Shown here: positions 1-6,481 of the stretch, one piece after another
Numbering within the stretch: position 1 is the first letter of the stretch
How the letters are laid out: every line of letters starts with the position of its first letter
Source: VGBK01 sp043810615
GTDB lineage: Bacteria; Actinomycetota; Acidimicrobiia; Spongiisociales; UBA11373
DNA length: 17,696 bases
Direction: 5' to 3'
NCBI GenBank assembly: GCA_043810615.1
Contig: JBDROA010000005.1
Span: 1 to 17,696, forward strand
Program-made: the position numbers and the translations under genes
The notes under the pieces: model-generated
Told to the model about the DNA's origin: nothing
The model's database searches: none
What the model saw: the letters and a program-made list of their open reading frames with translations, nothing else

Positions 1-113
1 TCGCGCTCTGCCTCCCGCTCCGCCCGCCGGGCCGCCTGGCGGGCGGCCACCCGGGCGGCGCGCTCCTCAGGCAAGGAAGGGGGGGCCGACTCCGGGGGTG
101 GATCTCCGGTCAC
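1..113 (-). CDS. Unidentified protein, N-terminal fragment cut by window edge
   Basis: On the minus strand a GTG start at 113 overlaps the TGA stop of the polysaccharide-export permease by four bases (GTGA). This suggests the two are translated together. The 37 visible codons are open to the window edge and encode a proline/glutamate start followed by a strongly charged, Ala/Arg/Glu-rich stretch (for example AARQAARRAEREAE). No domain is visible. In polysaccharide ABC exporter operons the permease is often followed by its ATP-binding subunit, so that is a plausible identity. A glycosyltransferase or a coiled-coil protein is equally compatible. The overlap is seen; any function is inference. 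Confidence 0.5.
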   Translation of the reverse strand, partial: MTGDPPPESAPPSLPEERAARVAARQAARRAEREAER

Positions 114-952
114 GTCAAGTACCTCGGCAGCTTGTGCTCCATGCGGCGGAAGGTGACGGCGGCGATCAGCAACAGGCTCACCGACCACACCGCCGATCCC
201 CACCAGTGGTAGGCCTCGGTTGGCCGGCCGAGCAGGGCGGTGCGATACAGCCCGAGGATGGCCGCCAGGGGGTTGTACTGGAGGAGGCGCACCAGGACCT
301 CGGGAGCGTTGCGCAGCCGTTCGTCGAGTGGGTAGATCACCGGCGACATGTACATCCAGATGCGGCTGAGGTGCCCCACGACGTTGCCGATGTCCCGGAA
401 GGGGATCACCAGTTGGGCCACCAGCAGCGAAAGGCCCAGGTTGAACAGGGTGTGGAACACGAAGGCCGGGATCAGGACCACGGTGTGCGGCCCGGGCCAA
501 TCGCCGTTGGCGAACCCGGCGATGAGGAAGAATGGGATGAGGGAGAACGAGAAGGCCACCGCTCCCTCGATGACCGCGGCAATGGGAAGAACCATGCGGG
601 GGAAGCGCTGGGTGGCGATGAGGTGGGCGTTAGAGGTAAGGGTGTTCCCGCCGCCCATCATGGTGGTGCGGGTGTAGGTGAAGGCAAAGAGGCCCGACAG
701 CAGGAAGCCGATGTAGTTGGGATCGCCTCGCCGGGTGTCCAGGATCACCCCGAACACCAGCAGGAACACCCCTCCCAGGATCAACGGGTCGAGCATCCAC
801 CACAGCAGGCCGAGGGCGGTGGAACTGGTGCGGGCCCGCACCCCGCCCATGGCGACGTGCCAGGCGAAGTGCCGCCGCCGCCAGAGGTCGGTCAGGTACG
901 CGCCCAGCCCGTCACGGCGCGAAAGCGAGATCACACGGGATGCGGTGGCCAC
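110..952 (-). CDS. ABC-2 type polysaccharide export permease (Wzm/TagG family)
   Basis: A 280-residue integral membrane protein of the ABC-2 permease family. A basic cytoplasmic N-terminus (about residues 1-45) precedes roughly six hydrophobic segments (about 47-71, 80-98, 120-147, 157-183, 195-208 and 250-267). Family hallmarks are the SPVIYPLD motif near 203-210 and the NPLAAILGLYR stretch near 227-237, as in TagG, RfbA and Wzm permeases that export teichoic acid, O-antigen or other undecaprenol-linked glycans with an ATPase partner. The GTG start at 952 is supported by a TAGACT -10 box only eight bases upstream (961-966), which implies a leaderless mRNA. Its end overlaps the next gene by four bases. 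The exported glycan cannot be read from the sequence. Confidence 0.9.
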   Translation of the reverse strand: MATASRVISLSRRDGLGAYLTDLWRRRHFAWHVAMGGVRARTSSTALGLLWWMLDPLILGGVFLLVFGVILDTRRGDPNYIGFLLSGLFAFTYTRTTMMGGGNTLTSNAHLIATQRFPRMVLPIAAVIEGAVAFSFSLIPFFLIAGFANGDWPGPHTVVLIPAFVFHTLFNLGLSLLVAQLVIPFRDIGNVVGHLSRIWMYMSPVIYPLDERLRNAPEVLVRLLQYNPLAAILGLYRTALLGRPTEAYHWWGSAVWSVSLLLIAAVTFRRMEHKLPRYLT

Positions 953-960
953 GAGCGCCG

Positions 961-966
961 AGTCTA
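961..966 (-). promoter_or_regulatory. -10 box of export permease gene
   Basis: TAGACT on the minus strand, eight bases before the GTG start. No Shine-Dalgarno sequence lies between them, so a leaderless transcript is likely. Confidence 0.5.
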
Positions 967-1025
967 CCGGCGGCCTCCGGGATCACCCCGGGACGACCGC
1001 CGGCCGGGCCGGTCCCGGGGCCCTG

Positions 1026-1406
1026 TCAGCGGGCGGCGACGGCTTCGATCTCCACCAGACAGCCGCCGGGCAGAGCCCCCACCTGCACCGTGGACCGCGC
1101 CGGCGCAGCTTCGGAGAAGTAGCCGCGGTACACCGCGTTCACTGCGGCGAAGTCGGCCATGTCGGCCAGGAAGATCGTGGTCTTCACCACGTCGTCGCAA
1201 CCCAGGCCCAGGTCGCCGAGCACCCGGCCCAGGTTCTCCAGGATCTGGGCCGCCTCGGCGGCGACGCCCCCCTCCACCCGCAAACCGGACACCGGGTCGA
1301 GCCCCAGTTGGCCGCTTATGAACACCAGGCCGGCGGCCTCCGTGGCCACCGAGTATGGGCCGATGGGCCGGGGCCCACGGGGGACCGGGGGTACCTGCTT
1401 GGGCAT
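1026..1406 (-). CDS. ridA: RidA-family reactive enamine/imine deaminase
   Basis: A 126-residue protein of normal length for the Rid (YjgF/YER057c/UK114) family. These small cytosolic trimers hydrolyse reactive 2-aminoacrylate and related enamines/imines released by PLP enzymes. Visible family residues are IGPYS (Tyr18), the ISGQLGLDP strand, Asn90, Arg104 in PARST (the substrate-carboxylate-binding arginine) and Glu119/Glu121 in VEIEAVA. The residue two after the arginine is Thr rather than the Cys seen in E. coli RidA. The ATG at 1406 has a good GAGGAGG ribosome site, and a TACGCT -10 lies at 1432-1437. It stands alone, 73 bases from the downstream permease gene, which has its own promoter. 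Assignment to RidA rather than another Rid subgroup rests on the arginine and the neighbouring motifs. Confidence 0.9.
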   Translation of the reverse strand: MPKQVPPVPRGPRPIGPYSVATEAAGLVFISGQLGLDPVSGLRVEGGVAAEAAQILENLGRVLGDLGLGCDDVVKTTIFLADMADFAAVNAVYRGYFSEAAPARSTVQVGALPGGCLVEIEAVAAR

Positions 1407-1431
1407 GCCGCCTCCTCACCGCGAGAACGCC

Positions 1432-1437
1432 AGCGTA
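1432..1437 (-). promoter_or_regulatory. -10 box of ridA
   Basis: TACGCT on the minus strand, 25 bases before the ATG. It is followed by a GAGGAGG Shine-Dalgarno, so this transcript would have a short leader. Confidence 0.4.
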
Positions 1438-1458
1438 CTGCCCGCTCGGCGGCCCCTC

Positions 1459-1486
1459 TTGAAGACCGGCCTCCGCCTGGCAGACT
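1459..1486 (+). promoter_or_regulatory. Candidate mrp promoter
   Basis: TTGAAG at 1459-1464 and CAGACT at 1481-1486 are separated by 16 bases. The second lies ten bases before the ATG at 1497. There is no Shine-Dalgarno, so a leaderless or near-leaderless start is likely. The -10 is a weak match. Confidence 0.35.
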
Positions 1487-1496
1487 GCGCCCCGCC

Positions 1497-2645
1497 ATGA
1501 CCACCGCCGCCGACATCACCACCGCCTTGCGCGGTGTCGTGGACCCCGAACTGGGGGCCGACGTCGTCGAGTTGGGCATGGTGCGGGGCATCGACCTCGA
1601 GGGCGGGGCGGCCACCATCCACCTGGCCCTGACCATCGCCGCCTGCCCCCTTCGGGACCAGATCGAGGGCGACGTCACCCGCAAGGTGGGCGGCCTGGCC
1701 GGCATCACCCGGGTGGAGGTGCGGGTGGCGGCAATGACCCCGGAACAGCGCTCCTCCCTCATGGGGGTGGCCCGGCGCAAGGCTCGCGATCAGGCCGGCG
1801 CCACCATGGTGAACCCGCTCACCCGGGTCATCGCCATCGGGAGCGGCAAGGGTGGCGTGGGCAAGTCTTCCCTGAGCGTCAACCTGGCGATGGCCCTGGC
1901 CGCCGCCGGGTGGCGGGTGGGCCTGCTCGACGCCGATATCTGGGGCTTCTCGATCCCCCGGATGCTCGGCGTCACCGGCAGCCGGCTCGAGGCGGGGCCC
2001 GACCGCCGGATCACCCCCCTCGAGACCGCCGGCCTGCAACTGGTCTCCACCGGCTTGCTCCTCGACGACGAGGACCGCGCCCTCATGTGGCGCGGTCTCA
2101 TGCTGTCGAAGGCCCTCGAGCAGTTCCTGCGCGACGTGGCCTGGGACCCCGGGCTCGACTACCTGATGCTCGACCTGCCCCCGGGGACCGGCGACGTGCA
2201 GATGGCCCTGGCCCGCTTGCTGCCGCAGGCGGAACTGGTAGTGGTGACCACGCCGCAGCGGGCGGCGCAGAAGGTGGCGGTGCGGGTGGCCGACATGGCC
2301 CGCCGCTCCTGCCTCCCCGTGGTGGGGGTGATCGAGAACATGTCCGGCTTCACCACCGAGGAGGGCCGCCACTACGCCCTGTTCGGCTCCGGGGGCGGCC
2401 GGGATCTGGCGGACGAATTGGGCGTCCCCCTGCTGGCCCAGGTCCCCCTGGACCCCTTCGTGGTGGAGGGAGGCGACACCGGCCGCCCGGTGGTGACCGC
2501 CCACCCCGAAGCCCCCTCCGCTCGCGCCATCGCGCTGGCGGCCGCCCGTTTGCAGGAGCTGGTGCCGCCGCCCGCGTCGGAGACGTGCAGCGCCCGCGTC
2601 GCCCTCCTGGCAGAGCAGTTGGCCTCCCGGGAGGGTCCCGGCTGA
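1497..2645 (+). CDS. mrp: Mrp/NBP35-type Fe-S cluster carrier ATPase
   Basis: A 382-residue cytosolic P-loop ATPase of the Mrp/ApbC/NBP35 family, which carries and transfers Fe-S clusters to apoproteins. An N-terminal MIP18/DUF59 domain (about residues 4-80, with DPELG and the AACPLRD cysteine) precedes the ATPase. The ATPase has the deviant Walker A SGKGGVGKSS (about 116-125), the LDADIWG switch and the DLPPGTGD motif. The C-terminal metal-site region after IENMSG reads FTTEEGRHY and lacks the CxxC pair found in many Mrp proteins. I recall such CxxC-less forms in actinobacteria but cannot verify it here. I chose the ATG at 1497 over the longer open frame because the DUF59 domain begins just after it and upstream sequence belongs to the ridA promoter region. 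It is convergent with the M23 gene. Confidence 0.92.
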   Translation: MTTAADITTALRGVVDPELGADVVELGMVRGIDLEGGAATIHLALTIAACPLRDQIEGDVTRKVGGLAGITRVEVRVAAMTPEQRSSLMGVARRKARDQAGATMVNPLTRVIAIGSGKGGVGKSSLSVNLAMALAAAGWRVGLLDADIWGFSIPRMLGVTGSRLEAGPDRRITPLETAGLQLVSTGLLLDDEDRALMWRGLMLSKALEQFLRDVAWDPGLDYLMLDLPPGTGDVQMALARLLPQAELVVVTTPQRAAQKVAVRVADMARRSCLPVVGVIENMSGFTTEEGRHYALFGSGGGRDLADELGVPLLAQVPLDPFVVEGGDTGRPVVTAHPEAPSARAIALAAARLQELVPPPASETCSARVALLAEQLASREGPG

Positions 2646-2668
2646 GCGGGCGTCGGCAGGTCGCGGAG

Positions 2669-2735
2669 GTCATCACCATTCGGCTCGGCCGCGACCCGGC
2701 TCGTGATCCCGGGGCGCCCCTATCGACGGCTGCTC
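2669..2735 (+). repeat. 67-nt diverged repeat, copy A
   Basis: This segment aligns without gaps to the minus strand of 3931-3997, with 50 of 67 positions identical by my count. It starts 23 bases after the mrp stop. Differences fall in a codon-like pattern: read in the same frame, both copies give V-I-T-x-R-L-x-R-x-P-x-R-D and later A-x-L-S-x-A-A. Copy A has a GGAGGT before the segment but no ordinary start codon in this frame. It also contains CCGG arms around a CGTGA core. It may be a pair of small-gene remnants or a conserved regulatory or RNA element. Function unknown. Confidence 0.5.
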
Positions 2736-2753
2736 GCGGGAGAGGCCCCGCCG

Positions 2754-3830
2754 CTACCGGCAGAGCCTGACCATCAGCTGGTAGGGGTTGGTGAGCGGCC
2801 CCCCTGCCGGCTGGTAGCCGAGGTGCAGATGAGGGACGCCGGCGTTGCCCGTGTCACCCACGTAGCCGACCGTCTGGCCCTTGTTGACCCGCACCCCATC
2901 GCCGATGCCGCCGGCGAACCCCGAGAGGTGGGCGTAGTAGTAGACATCGCTGCTGTCGCCCCGCAGGTACAGGTTGATCCCGCCCAGGTAGTGCCACCCG
3001 GTGCCGTAGACCACCCCGCTCTCGATGGCCACCAGGGGAGTGCCCATGGACGCCACCATGTCGACGCCGTGGTGCTGGCGGCCCCCGGGCCGGGGCTCCA
3101 GCCAGGAGTTGCGGAAGGTGTGCGGCCCGGCCACGGGGCAGGTGCGCCCCGCGGTGGGCGTCCCTTCACTCGTGGCGTACCCGGAGGAGGCCGCGGCCGC
3201 CGCGGCCGCGGCGGCGGCCCGGGCCCGGGCGGCGGCTTCGACGGCGGCGATGCGAGCCTGCTCCTCGCGCCACCACTGGTCGTAGAGGGCCTGGTAGGCG
3301 TCGTTGGCCTCGCCCAGTTCGGCCAGGAGCAGGTCCACCTGGCGCTGCAGTTCGGCGTTCATCCCACCCTGGGTCTCGAGCAGCGTCTCCAACTCGGTCT
3401 GCAAGCGGGTAGCGTCCTCCTTGAGGTACTCCAGTTCGTTCACCGCGTCGCGATCGGCGGCCACCAGCGTGCGCATGTAGGCGTCGCGCGTCCCCGCTTT
3501 GCCCACCTCCTCGGGATCCAGGCCCCGGCCCCGGTTGGCGCCGAAGTTCATGTAGAGGTCCACGGCCTGCTCGCGGGCGGCGAAGCCGGCCAGGGCCAGG
3601 CGGCGCTCACGGTCGGCGATTTGCGACCGCAGCGACTCGATGCGGTCCTGGTACACCCACTCCTGGTACATGGCCGCCTCGAGGTCGCCGAGGCGCCCCT
3701 CCAGTTCGGCCGACTTCTGGCGGGCCTGGGCCTGGGCCTCAGCCAGTTGCGCGCGCGTCACCTCGGCCCACGCCGCCGGAGCCGGGATGAAGAAAAGCAC
3801 AGCCAGCACCAGCGCGGCCAGCCTGCGCAC
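2754..3830 (-). CDS. Secreted coiled-coil/M23 peptidoglycan endopeptidase (paralog 1)
   Basis: A 358-residue exported protein. An N-terminal signal peptide (about 1-22, ending AAWA) is followed by a long coiled coil rich in Glu/Arg/Ala (about 24-205) that ends in a polyalanine run. A LytM/M23 zinc metallopeptidase domain follows (about 231-358). Zinc ligands are intact: HHGVD (His253, Asp257), His301 in YYAHLSG and HLH (334-336). Cysteines at CPV (231) and near the C-terminus (357) may close the domain with a disulfide. The architecture resembles EnvC/NlpD-like and actinobacterial wall hydrolases that cut or activate cutting of peptide crosslinks during division. The GTG start at 3830 has an AGGAG five bases upstream and gives a complete signal peptide. 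It is paralogous to the gene at 4023-5225 and has its own promoter with a palindrome at 3857-3868. Confidence 0.9.
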   Translation of the reverse strand: MRRLAALVLAVLFFIPAPAAWAEVTRAQLAEAQAQARQKSAELEGRLGDLEAAMYQEWVYQDRIESLRSQIADRERRLALAGFAAREQAVDLYMNFGANRGRGLDPEEVGKAGTRDAYMRTLVAADRDAVNELEYLKEDATRLQTELETLLETQGGMNAELQRQVDLLLAELGEANDAYQALYDQWWREEQARIAAVEAAARARAAAAAAAAAASSGYATSEGTPTAGRTCPVAGPHTFRNSWLEPRPGGRQHHGVDMVASMGTPLVAIESGVVYGTGWHYLGGINLYLRGDSSDVYYYAHLSGFAGGIGDGVRVNKGQTVGYVGDTGNAGVPHLHLGYQPAGGPLTNPYQLMVRLCR

Positions 3831-3856
3831 GGGCGCTCCTCCCGCTTCTCTAGTTC

Positions 3857-3870
3857 AACTGGTCAGTTTA
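3857..3870 (-). promoter_or_regulatory. -10 box with overlapping palindrome before M23 paralog 1
   Basis: On the minus strand TAAACT (3870-3865) is a good -10 box. It overlaps an inverted repeat AACTG-AC-CAGTT (3857-3868), the typical placement of a repressor operator. The GTG start lies about 27 bases further on, behind a GGAGGAG ribosome site. The binding protein is unknown. Confidence 0.4.
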
Positions 3871-3930
3871 CCGGCCTGCCCAGGGCACGCGCCGGGCGCC
3901 GCCCCCTCGGGGCCGCCGCCGGGGCCTCCA

Positions 3931-3997
3931 GAGCAGCCTTCGACAAGCCCGCCCGGGAGTCACGTTCCGGCGCACGGTCGAGCCGCACCGTGATGAC
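3931..3997 (-). repeat. 67-nt diverged repeat, copy B
   Basis: This is the inverted partner of 2669-2735, lying 25 bases after the stop of M23 paralog 2 and upstream of the M23 paralog 1 promoter. Here the frame shared with copy A has a usable start: GGGGGT, seven bases, then GTG at 3987, open for 41 codons to a stop at 3863-3865. The predicted peptide is arginine/alanine-rich with no recognisable domain. Whether it is translated is unknown. Confidence 0.5.
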
Positions 3998-4022
3998 CCC
4001 CGAGCCCCAACGCTGCCCCCTC

Positions 4023-5225
4023 CTAGCAGAGCGCCGACACCACCGGGTAGGGGTTGATGTACTGGCCGCTGGAGAGGATGTGGGCCAGGTGCAGGTGGGG
4101 GCTGGCGGCGTTGCCGGTCTCACCCACGTAGCCGATCAACTGCCCGGCCGCGACGCGGGTCCCGGCCTGGATGCCCGCGGCGTAGCCGTTGAGGTGGGCG
4201 TAGTACCACGAGTCGCCACTGTCCCCCTTGACGGTGAGGCCGATGCCGCCGGCGTAGTGCCAGTTGGGGCTGTAGATCACCCCGTTCTCGATGGGCACCA
4301 GGGGCGTGCCGATAGGCGACATCATGTCCACTCCGGTGTGGCCCCGCCCCCCGGGCCGGGGCTCACCCCACGAGTCGCGGAAGGTGGTCGCTCCGTCCAC
4401 CGGGCAGACCATGGTCCCGGGCGGGGCCGGAGGCTGGGAAGGGATCGTGGTGGGAGTGGGAGTGGGAGTGGGAGTGGGAGTGGAAGTCGAAGTCGAAGTG
4501 AGGGGGGACGGCGGCTGGGTAGTGCCGCTGCCCCCTGCCGTCGAAGTGGTGGTCGAGGTGGCAAGCCACAGGCGGAGGAGCTCCGCCTCTTCGCGGCGGA
4601 TCCGCTCGGCCTCCTGACGCTCCCACTCCCCCTTCACCGACTGGTACTCCTGGTTGGCCGCGTCCAGTTGGGCGTAGATCCCCTCCACCAATCGCTCGAG
4701 TTCGGCCGACACCTGCTCCCGGCGGGAGAGGGTCTCCAACAGGAGCGCTTGCTGGCGGGCATAGTCGCGTCGGGCCTGTTCGAGTCGGTTGACCAGGTCC
4801 CGATCGGTCAGCGCCACCGAGTCGAGGTAGGCCAGGCGGGCAGGCCCCTGGTCGTGGCCGCCGCCCAGCAGCGTGAAGTTGCTCCCCGACCCGGCGGCGA
4901 TGTACATCTCGGCCACCCGGGCCCGGGCGGCGGCGCGGGCCAGGGCCAGTTCCCGCTCGCGGGCCGTGAGTTCGAGGCGGATGCGATCGATGCGGTCCCG
5001 AAGTTGCGACTCCTCGAGCAGCGCCTCCTCGTAGCGGGTGACCTCGCCTTCCAGACGGGAGGTCACCTCGCGCAGACGCTGTCGGGCTTCGTCCACCTGC
5101 TGAGAGGTGACCGCGGCCCCCGCGGGGGCCGCCAGAGCGGCCACCACCAGGCCGGCAAGAGCCAGCACTGCCGCCGCGGCCGGCGCCAGGGCGCGCTCTC
5201 CCTCCTTCAGGCGGCGGGGTCTCAT
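4023..5225 (-). CDS. Secreted coiled-coil/M23 peptidoglycan endopeptidase (paralog 2)
   Basis: A 400-residue paralog of the preceding enzyme. It has a long positively charged signal sequence (about 1-38, ending APAGAA), a coiled coil (about 40-220), a low-complexity Thr/Ser/Pro linker (about 223-270) and an M23 domain (about 274-400). Zinc ligands are conserved: GHTGVD (His296, Asp300), His344 in YYAHLNG and HLH (377-379). Cys274 and the C-terminal Cys400 match the paired cysteines of paralog 1. The linker comes from tandem hexanucleotides (Thr-Ser then Thr-Pro repeats) and may span the wall or be glycosylated. The ATG at 5225 overlaps the Nudix stop by four bases (ATGA), so it is probably cotranslated with it. 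It probably acts as a peptidoglycan endopeptidase or amidase activator. The exact bond cut is not predictable. Confidence 0.9.
   Translation of the reverse strand: MRPRRLKEGERALAPAAAAVLALAGLVVAALAAPAGAAVTSQQVDEARQRLREVTSRLEGEVTRYEEALLEESQLRDRIDRIRLELTARERELALARAAARARVAEMYIAAGSGSNFTLLGGGHDQGPARLAYLDSVALTDRDLVNRLEQARRDYARQQALLLETLSRREQVSAELERLVEGIYAQLDAANQEYQSVKGEWERQEAERIRREEAELLRLWLATSTTTSTAGGSGTTQPPSPLTSTSTSTPTPTPTPTPTTIPSQPPAPPGTMVCPVDGATTFRDSWGEPRPGGRGHTGVDMMSPIGTPLVPIENGVIYSPNWHYAGGIGLTVKGDSGDSWYYAHLNGYAAGIQAGTRVAAGQLIGYVGETGNAASPHLHLAHILSSGQYINPYPVVSALC
4452..4499 (+). repeat. In-frame hexanucleotide repeat in M23 linker
   Basis: Five perfect copies of GGGAGT (4452-4481) are followed by one GGAAGT and two CGAAGT units. 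On the coding (minus) strand they specify Thr-Pro and Thr-Ser dipeptides. Slippage would lengthen or shorten the extracellular linker by two residues without breaking the frame. Confidence 0.8.
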
Positions 5226-5986
5226 GCTCCCGCCTCCTCGTAGCCGGCATCACCCGGGAGCAGCACGCGCCACTTGCCGTCGTCCTCAAAGGCCAGGCGG
5301 GGCTCGACCCGCACCACTCCGGCAGGCCCCGGGGCGGCGGCCAGCACCGCCGCGGCGTCGGCGTGCGCCGCCAGGGCTTCGAGGTGCTTGCGGGTGGGAA
5401 ACTCAACCCGCCACTCCCCCGCGGCAGCGCGGCGCAGGGCCTCGGCCGGCTCCACCCAGCAGGCCTCGGTCACCTCGGTGCGGTCGGCGCCCGCCGCGGT
5501 GGCCGCGGCGACGATCGCTGCGTAGAAACGGGCATCGAAGCGGCGCGGGGCGCCGCGCGGCGTCACCCAGTTGGACAAATAGGCCAGGGAATCGGCATCG
5601 AACACGGCCCCCCTCTCCGCCAGGGCGCGGTACAGGTCGGCGCCGCGGCCGGGGGCCTGCACCCCGGGAGGATCGGTGAGGAACACACCGGCCTCTTCGG
5701 CCAGTTCGCGCAGGGCGGCCGCCCGCCAGGGAAGCTCCTCGGGGTCGCCCCCCCACCGCACCGCACCGGCGGCCGAGGCGTCGCGGTCGCAGTCGTCGAG
5801 GGCGCCCCCGGGGAATACGTGTGCGTCGCCCATGAAGGCCGCCGAATGGGCCCGGCGAACCATGAGGACCTCGAAACCTCCGGAACTGGGGCGAAGGGCG
5901 AGGACGGTAGAAGCGGGGCGAACCGGCTGGTCCGCCACAGGCACTGCCACACGACGAACATACCAGGGCCGGTGAGTTGTGCCCAT
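5222..5986 (-). CDS. NUDT19-like Nudix hydrolase
   Basis: A 254-residue Nudix hydrolase. The Nudix box is split: the FPGGALDD part (about 58-65) and RELAEEAGV (about 93-101) are separated by roughly 18 more residues than the standard box. This insertion is typical of the NUDT19/RP2 branch, whose characterised members hydrolyse CoA and acyl-CoA. The metal-binding Glu residues of REUxEExGU are present. Substrate is inferred from the branch only. The ATG at 5986 has no convincing ribosome site. A TATGTT -10 (5957-5962) lies inside this N-terminus, six bases before an in-frame GTG at 5950, so a leaderless 242-residue product is a credible alternative. The gene overlaps the following M23 gene by four bases. 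Confidence 0.85.
   Translation of the reverse strand: MGTTHRPWYVRRVAVPVADQPVRPASTVLALRPSSGGFEVLMVRRAHSAAFMGDAHVFPGGALDDCDRDASAAGAVRWGGDPEELPWRAAALRELAEEAGVFLTDPPGVQAPGRGADLYRALAERGAVFDADSLAYLSNWVTPRGAPRRFDARFYAAIVAAATAAGADRTEVTEACWVEPAEALRRAAAGEWRVEFPTRKHLEALAAHADAAAVLAAAPGPAGVVRVEPRLAFEDDGKWRVLLPGDAGYEEAGA
5957..5962 (-). promoter_or_regulatory. -10 box within annotated Nudix N-terminus
   Basis: TATGTT on the minus strand, six bases before an in-frame GTG at 5950. If used, it would give a leaderless mRNA and move the start 12 codons downstream. Confidence 0.4.
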
Positions 5987-6058
5987 GCTCTCGCCTGAGA
6001 GGCATCCCAGCGAGGAGGCGAGGCGAGCGCCGCCCCCGACAGCCCCCGACGCCGGCTT

Positions 6059-6328
6059 CTACACCAGGGACCGGTGGGCCAGCACCTGGCGCCGCTCGGT
6101 CTCGGTCTTGCCTCCCCAGATGCCGTAGGGCTCGCGGATCTCGAGAGCGAACTCCAGGCAGTCGCCGCGCACGACGCACACTGCACAAATGGCCTTGGCC
6201 TTGGCCTCCCGCCGCTCCCGCTCCTCCTTGCGCTCGACGGCGCTGGGCGGGAAGAAGAGATAGGAGTGGTTTCCCCGACACAGCCCGGTCAGCTGCCAGG
6301 AACGATCCAGCGGGACGGCCTCGCCCAT
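6059..6328 (-). CDS. WhiB-family Fe-S transcriptional regulator
   Basis: An 89-residue Wbl protein. Four cysteines (17, 48, 51, 57) have the C-x30-C-x2-C-x5-C spacing that ligates a [4Fe-4S] cluster. The FFPP motif (26-29), the REPYGIWGG turn (65-73) and the basic C-terminal tail complete the family signature. Wbl proteins usually act by binding region 4 of the principal sigma factor and respond to NO, O2 or redox state. Similarity looks closest to the WhiB1/WhiB2 group, but I cannot separate subgroups. I rejected the longer open frame in favour of the ATG at 6328, which has a strong AAGGAGG ribosome site and is preceded by a TAGGGT -10 at 6360-6365. It is divergent from the receiver-like gene at 6482. 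Confidence 0.93.
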   Translation of the reverse strand: MGEAVPLDRSWQLTGLCRGNHSYLFFPPSAVERKEERERREAKAKAICAVCVVRGDCLEFALEIREPYGIWGGKTETERRQVLAHRSLV

Positions 6329-6359
6329 GCTGCCTCCTTGTTCGGAGCCGCGCCCCGGC

Positions 6360-6365
6360 ACCCTA
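6360..6365 (-). promoter_or_regulatory. -10 box of whiB gene
   Basis: TAGGGT on the minus strand, about 31 bases before the ATG and followed by an AAGGAGG ribosome site. A second possible -10, TATTCT, lies at 6392-6397. Confidence 0.4.
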
Positions 6366-6465
6366 CCAGCGCCGGGAGCAGGCTGCCAGGCAGAATATGG
6401 CAAGAGGCCGGGACCGTCCGGGGTCCGTCCGGCCCCACTCAGCGCGCCCCCCGGGCCGCCGCGAC

Positions 6466-6471
6466 TACAGT
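6466..6471 (+). promoter_or_regulatory. -10 box of receiver-like gene
   Basis: TACAGT, ten bases before the ATG at 6482, with no Shine-Dalgarno between. A near-leaderless transcript divergent from whiB is likely. Confidence 0.45.
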
Positions 6472-6481
6472 CCTGGTTCCC

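Noticed and set aside
98..1321. Plus-strand frame opposite the permease and RidA
   Set aside because: Both minus-strand genes have strong family motifs and starts; the plus frame is compositional shadow.
3831..4022. Cyclic-di-AMP (ydaO) riboswitch upstream of the M23 gene
   Set aside because: This class often precedes actinobacterial wall hydrolases, but its conserved core is not recognisable here, and a good -10 box lies downstream of most of the spacer.
4452..4499. CRISPR-like short array
   Set aside because: Units are contiguous hexamers with no spacers and encode a Thr-Pro/Thr-Ser linker in frame.
2703..5243. Long plus-strand frame (846 codons) opposite the two M23 genes
   Set aside because: The minus strand carries signal peptides, coiled coils and intact zinc motifs. 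The plus frame is Gly/Val/Arg-rich and has no recognisable domain.
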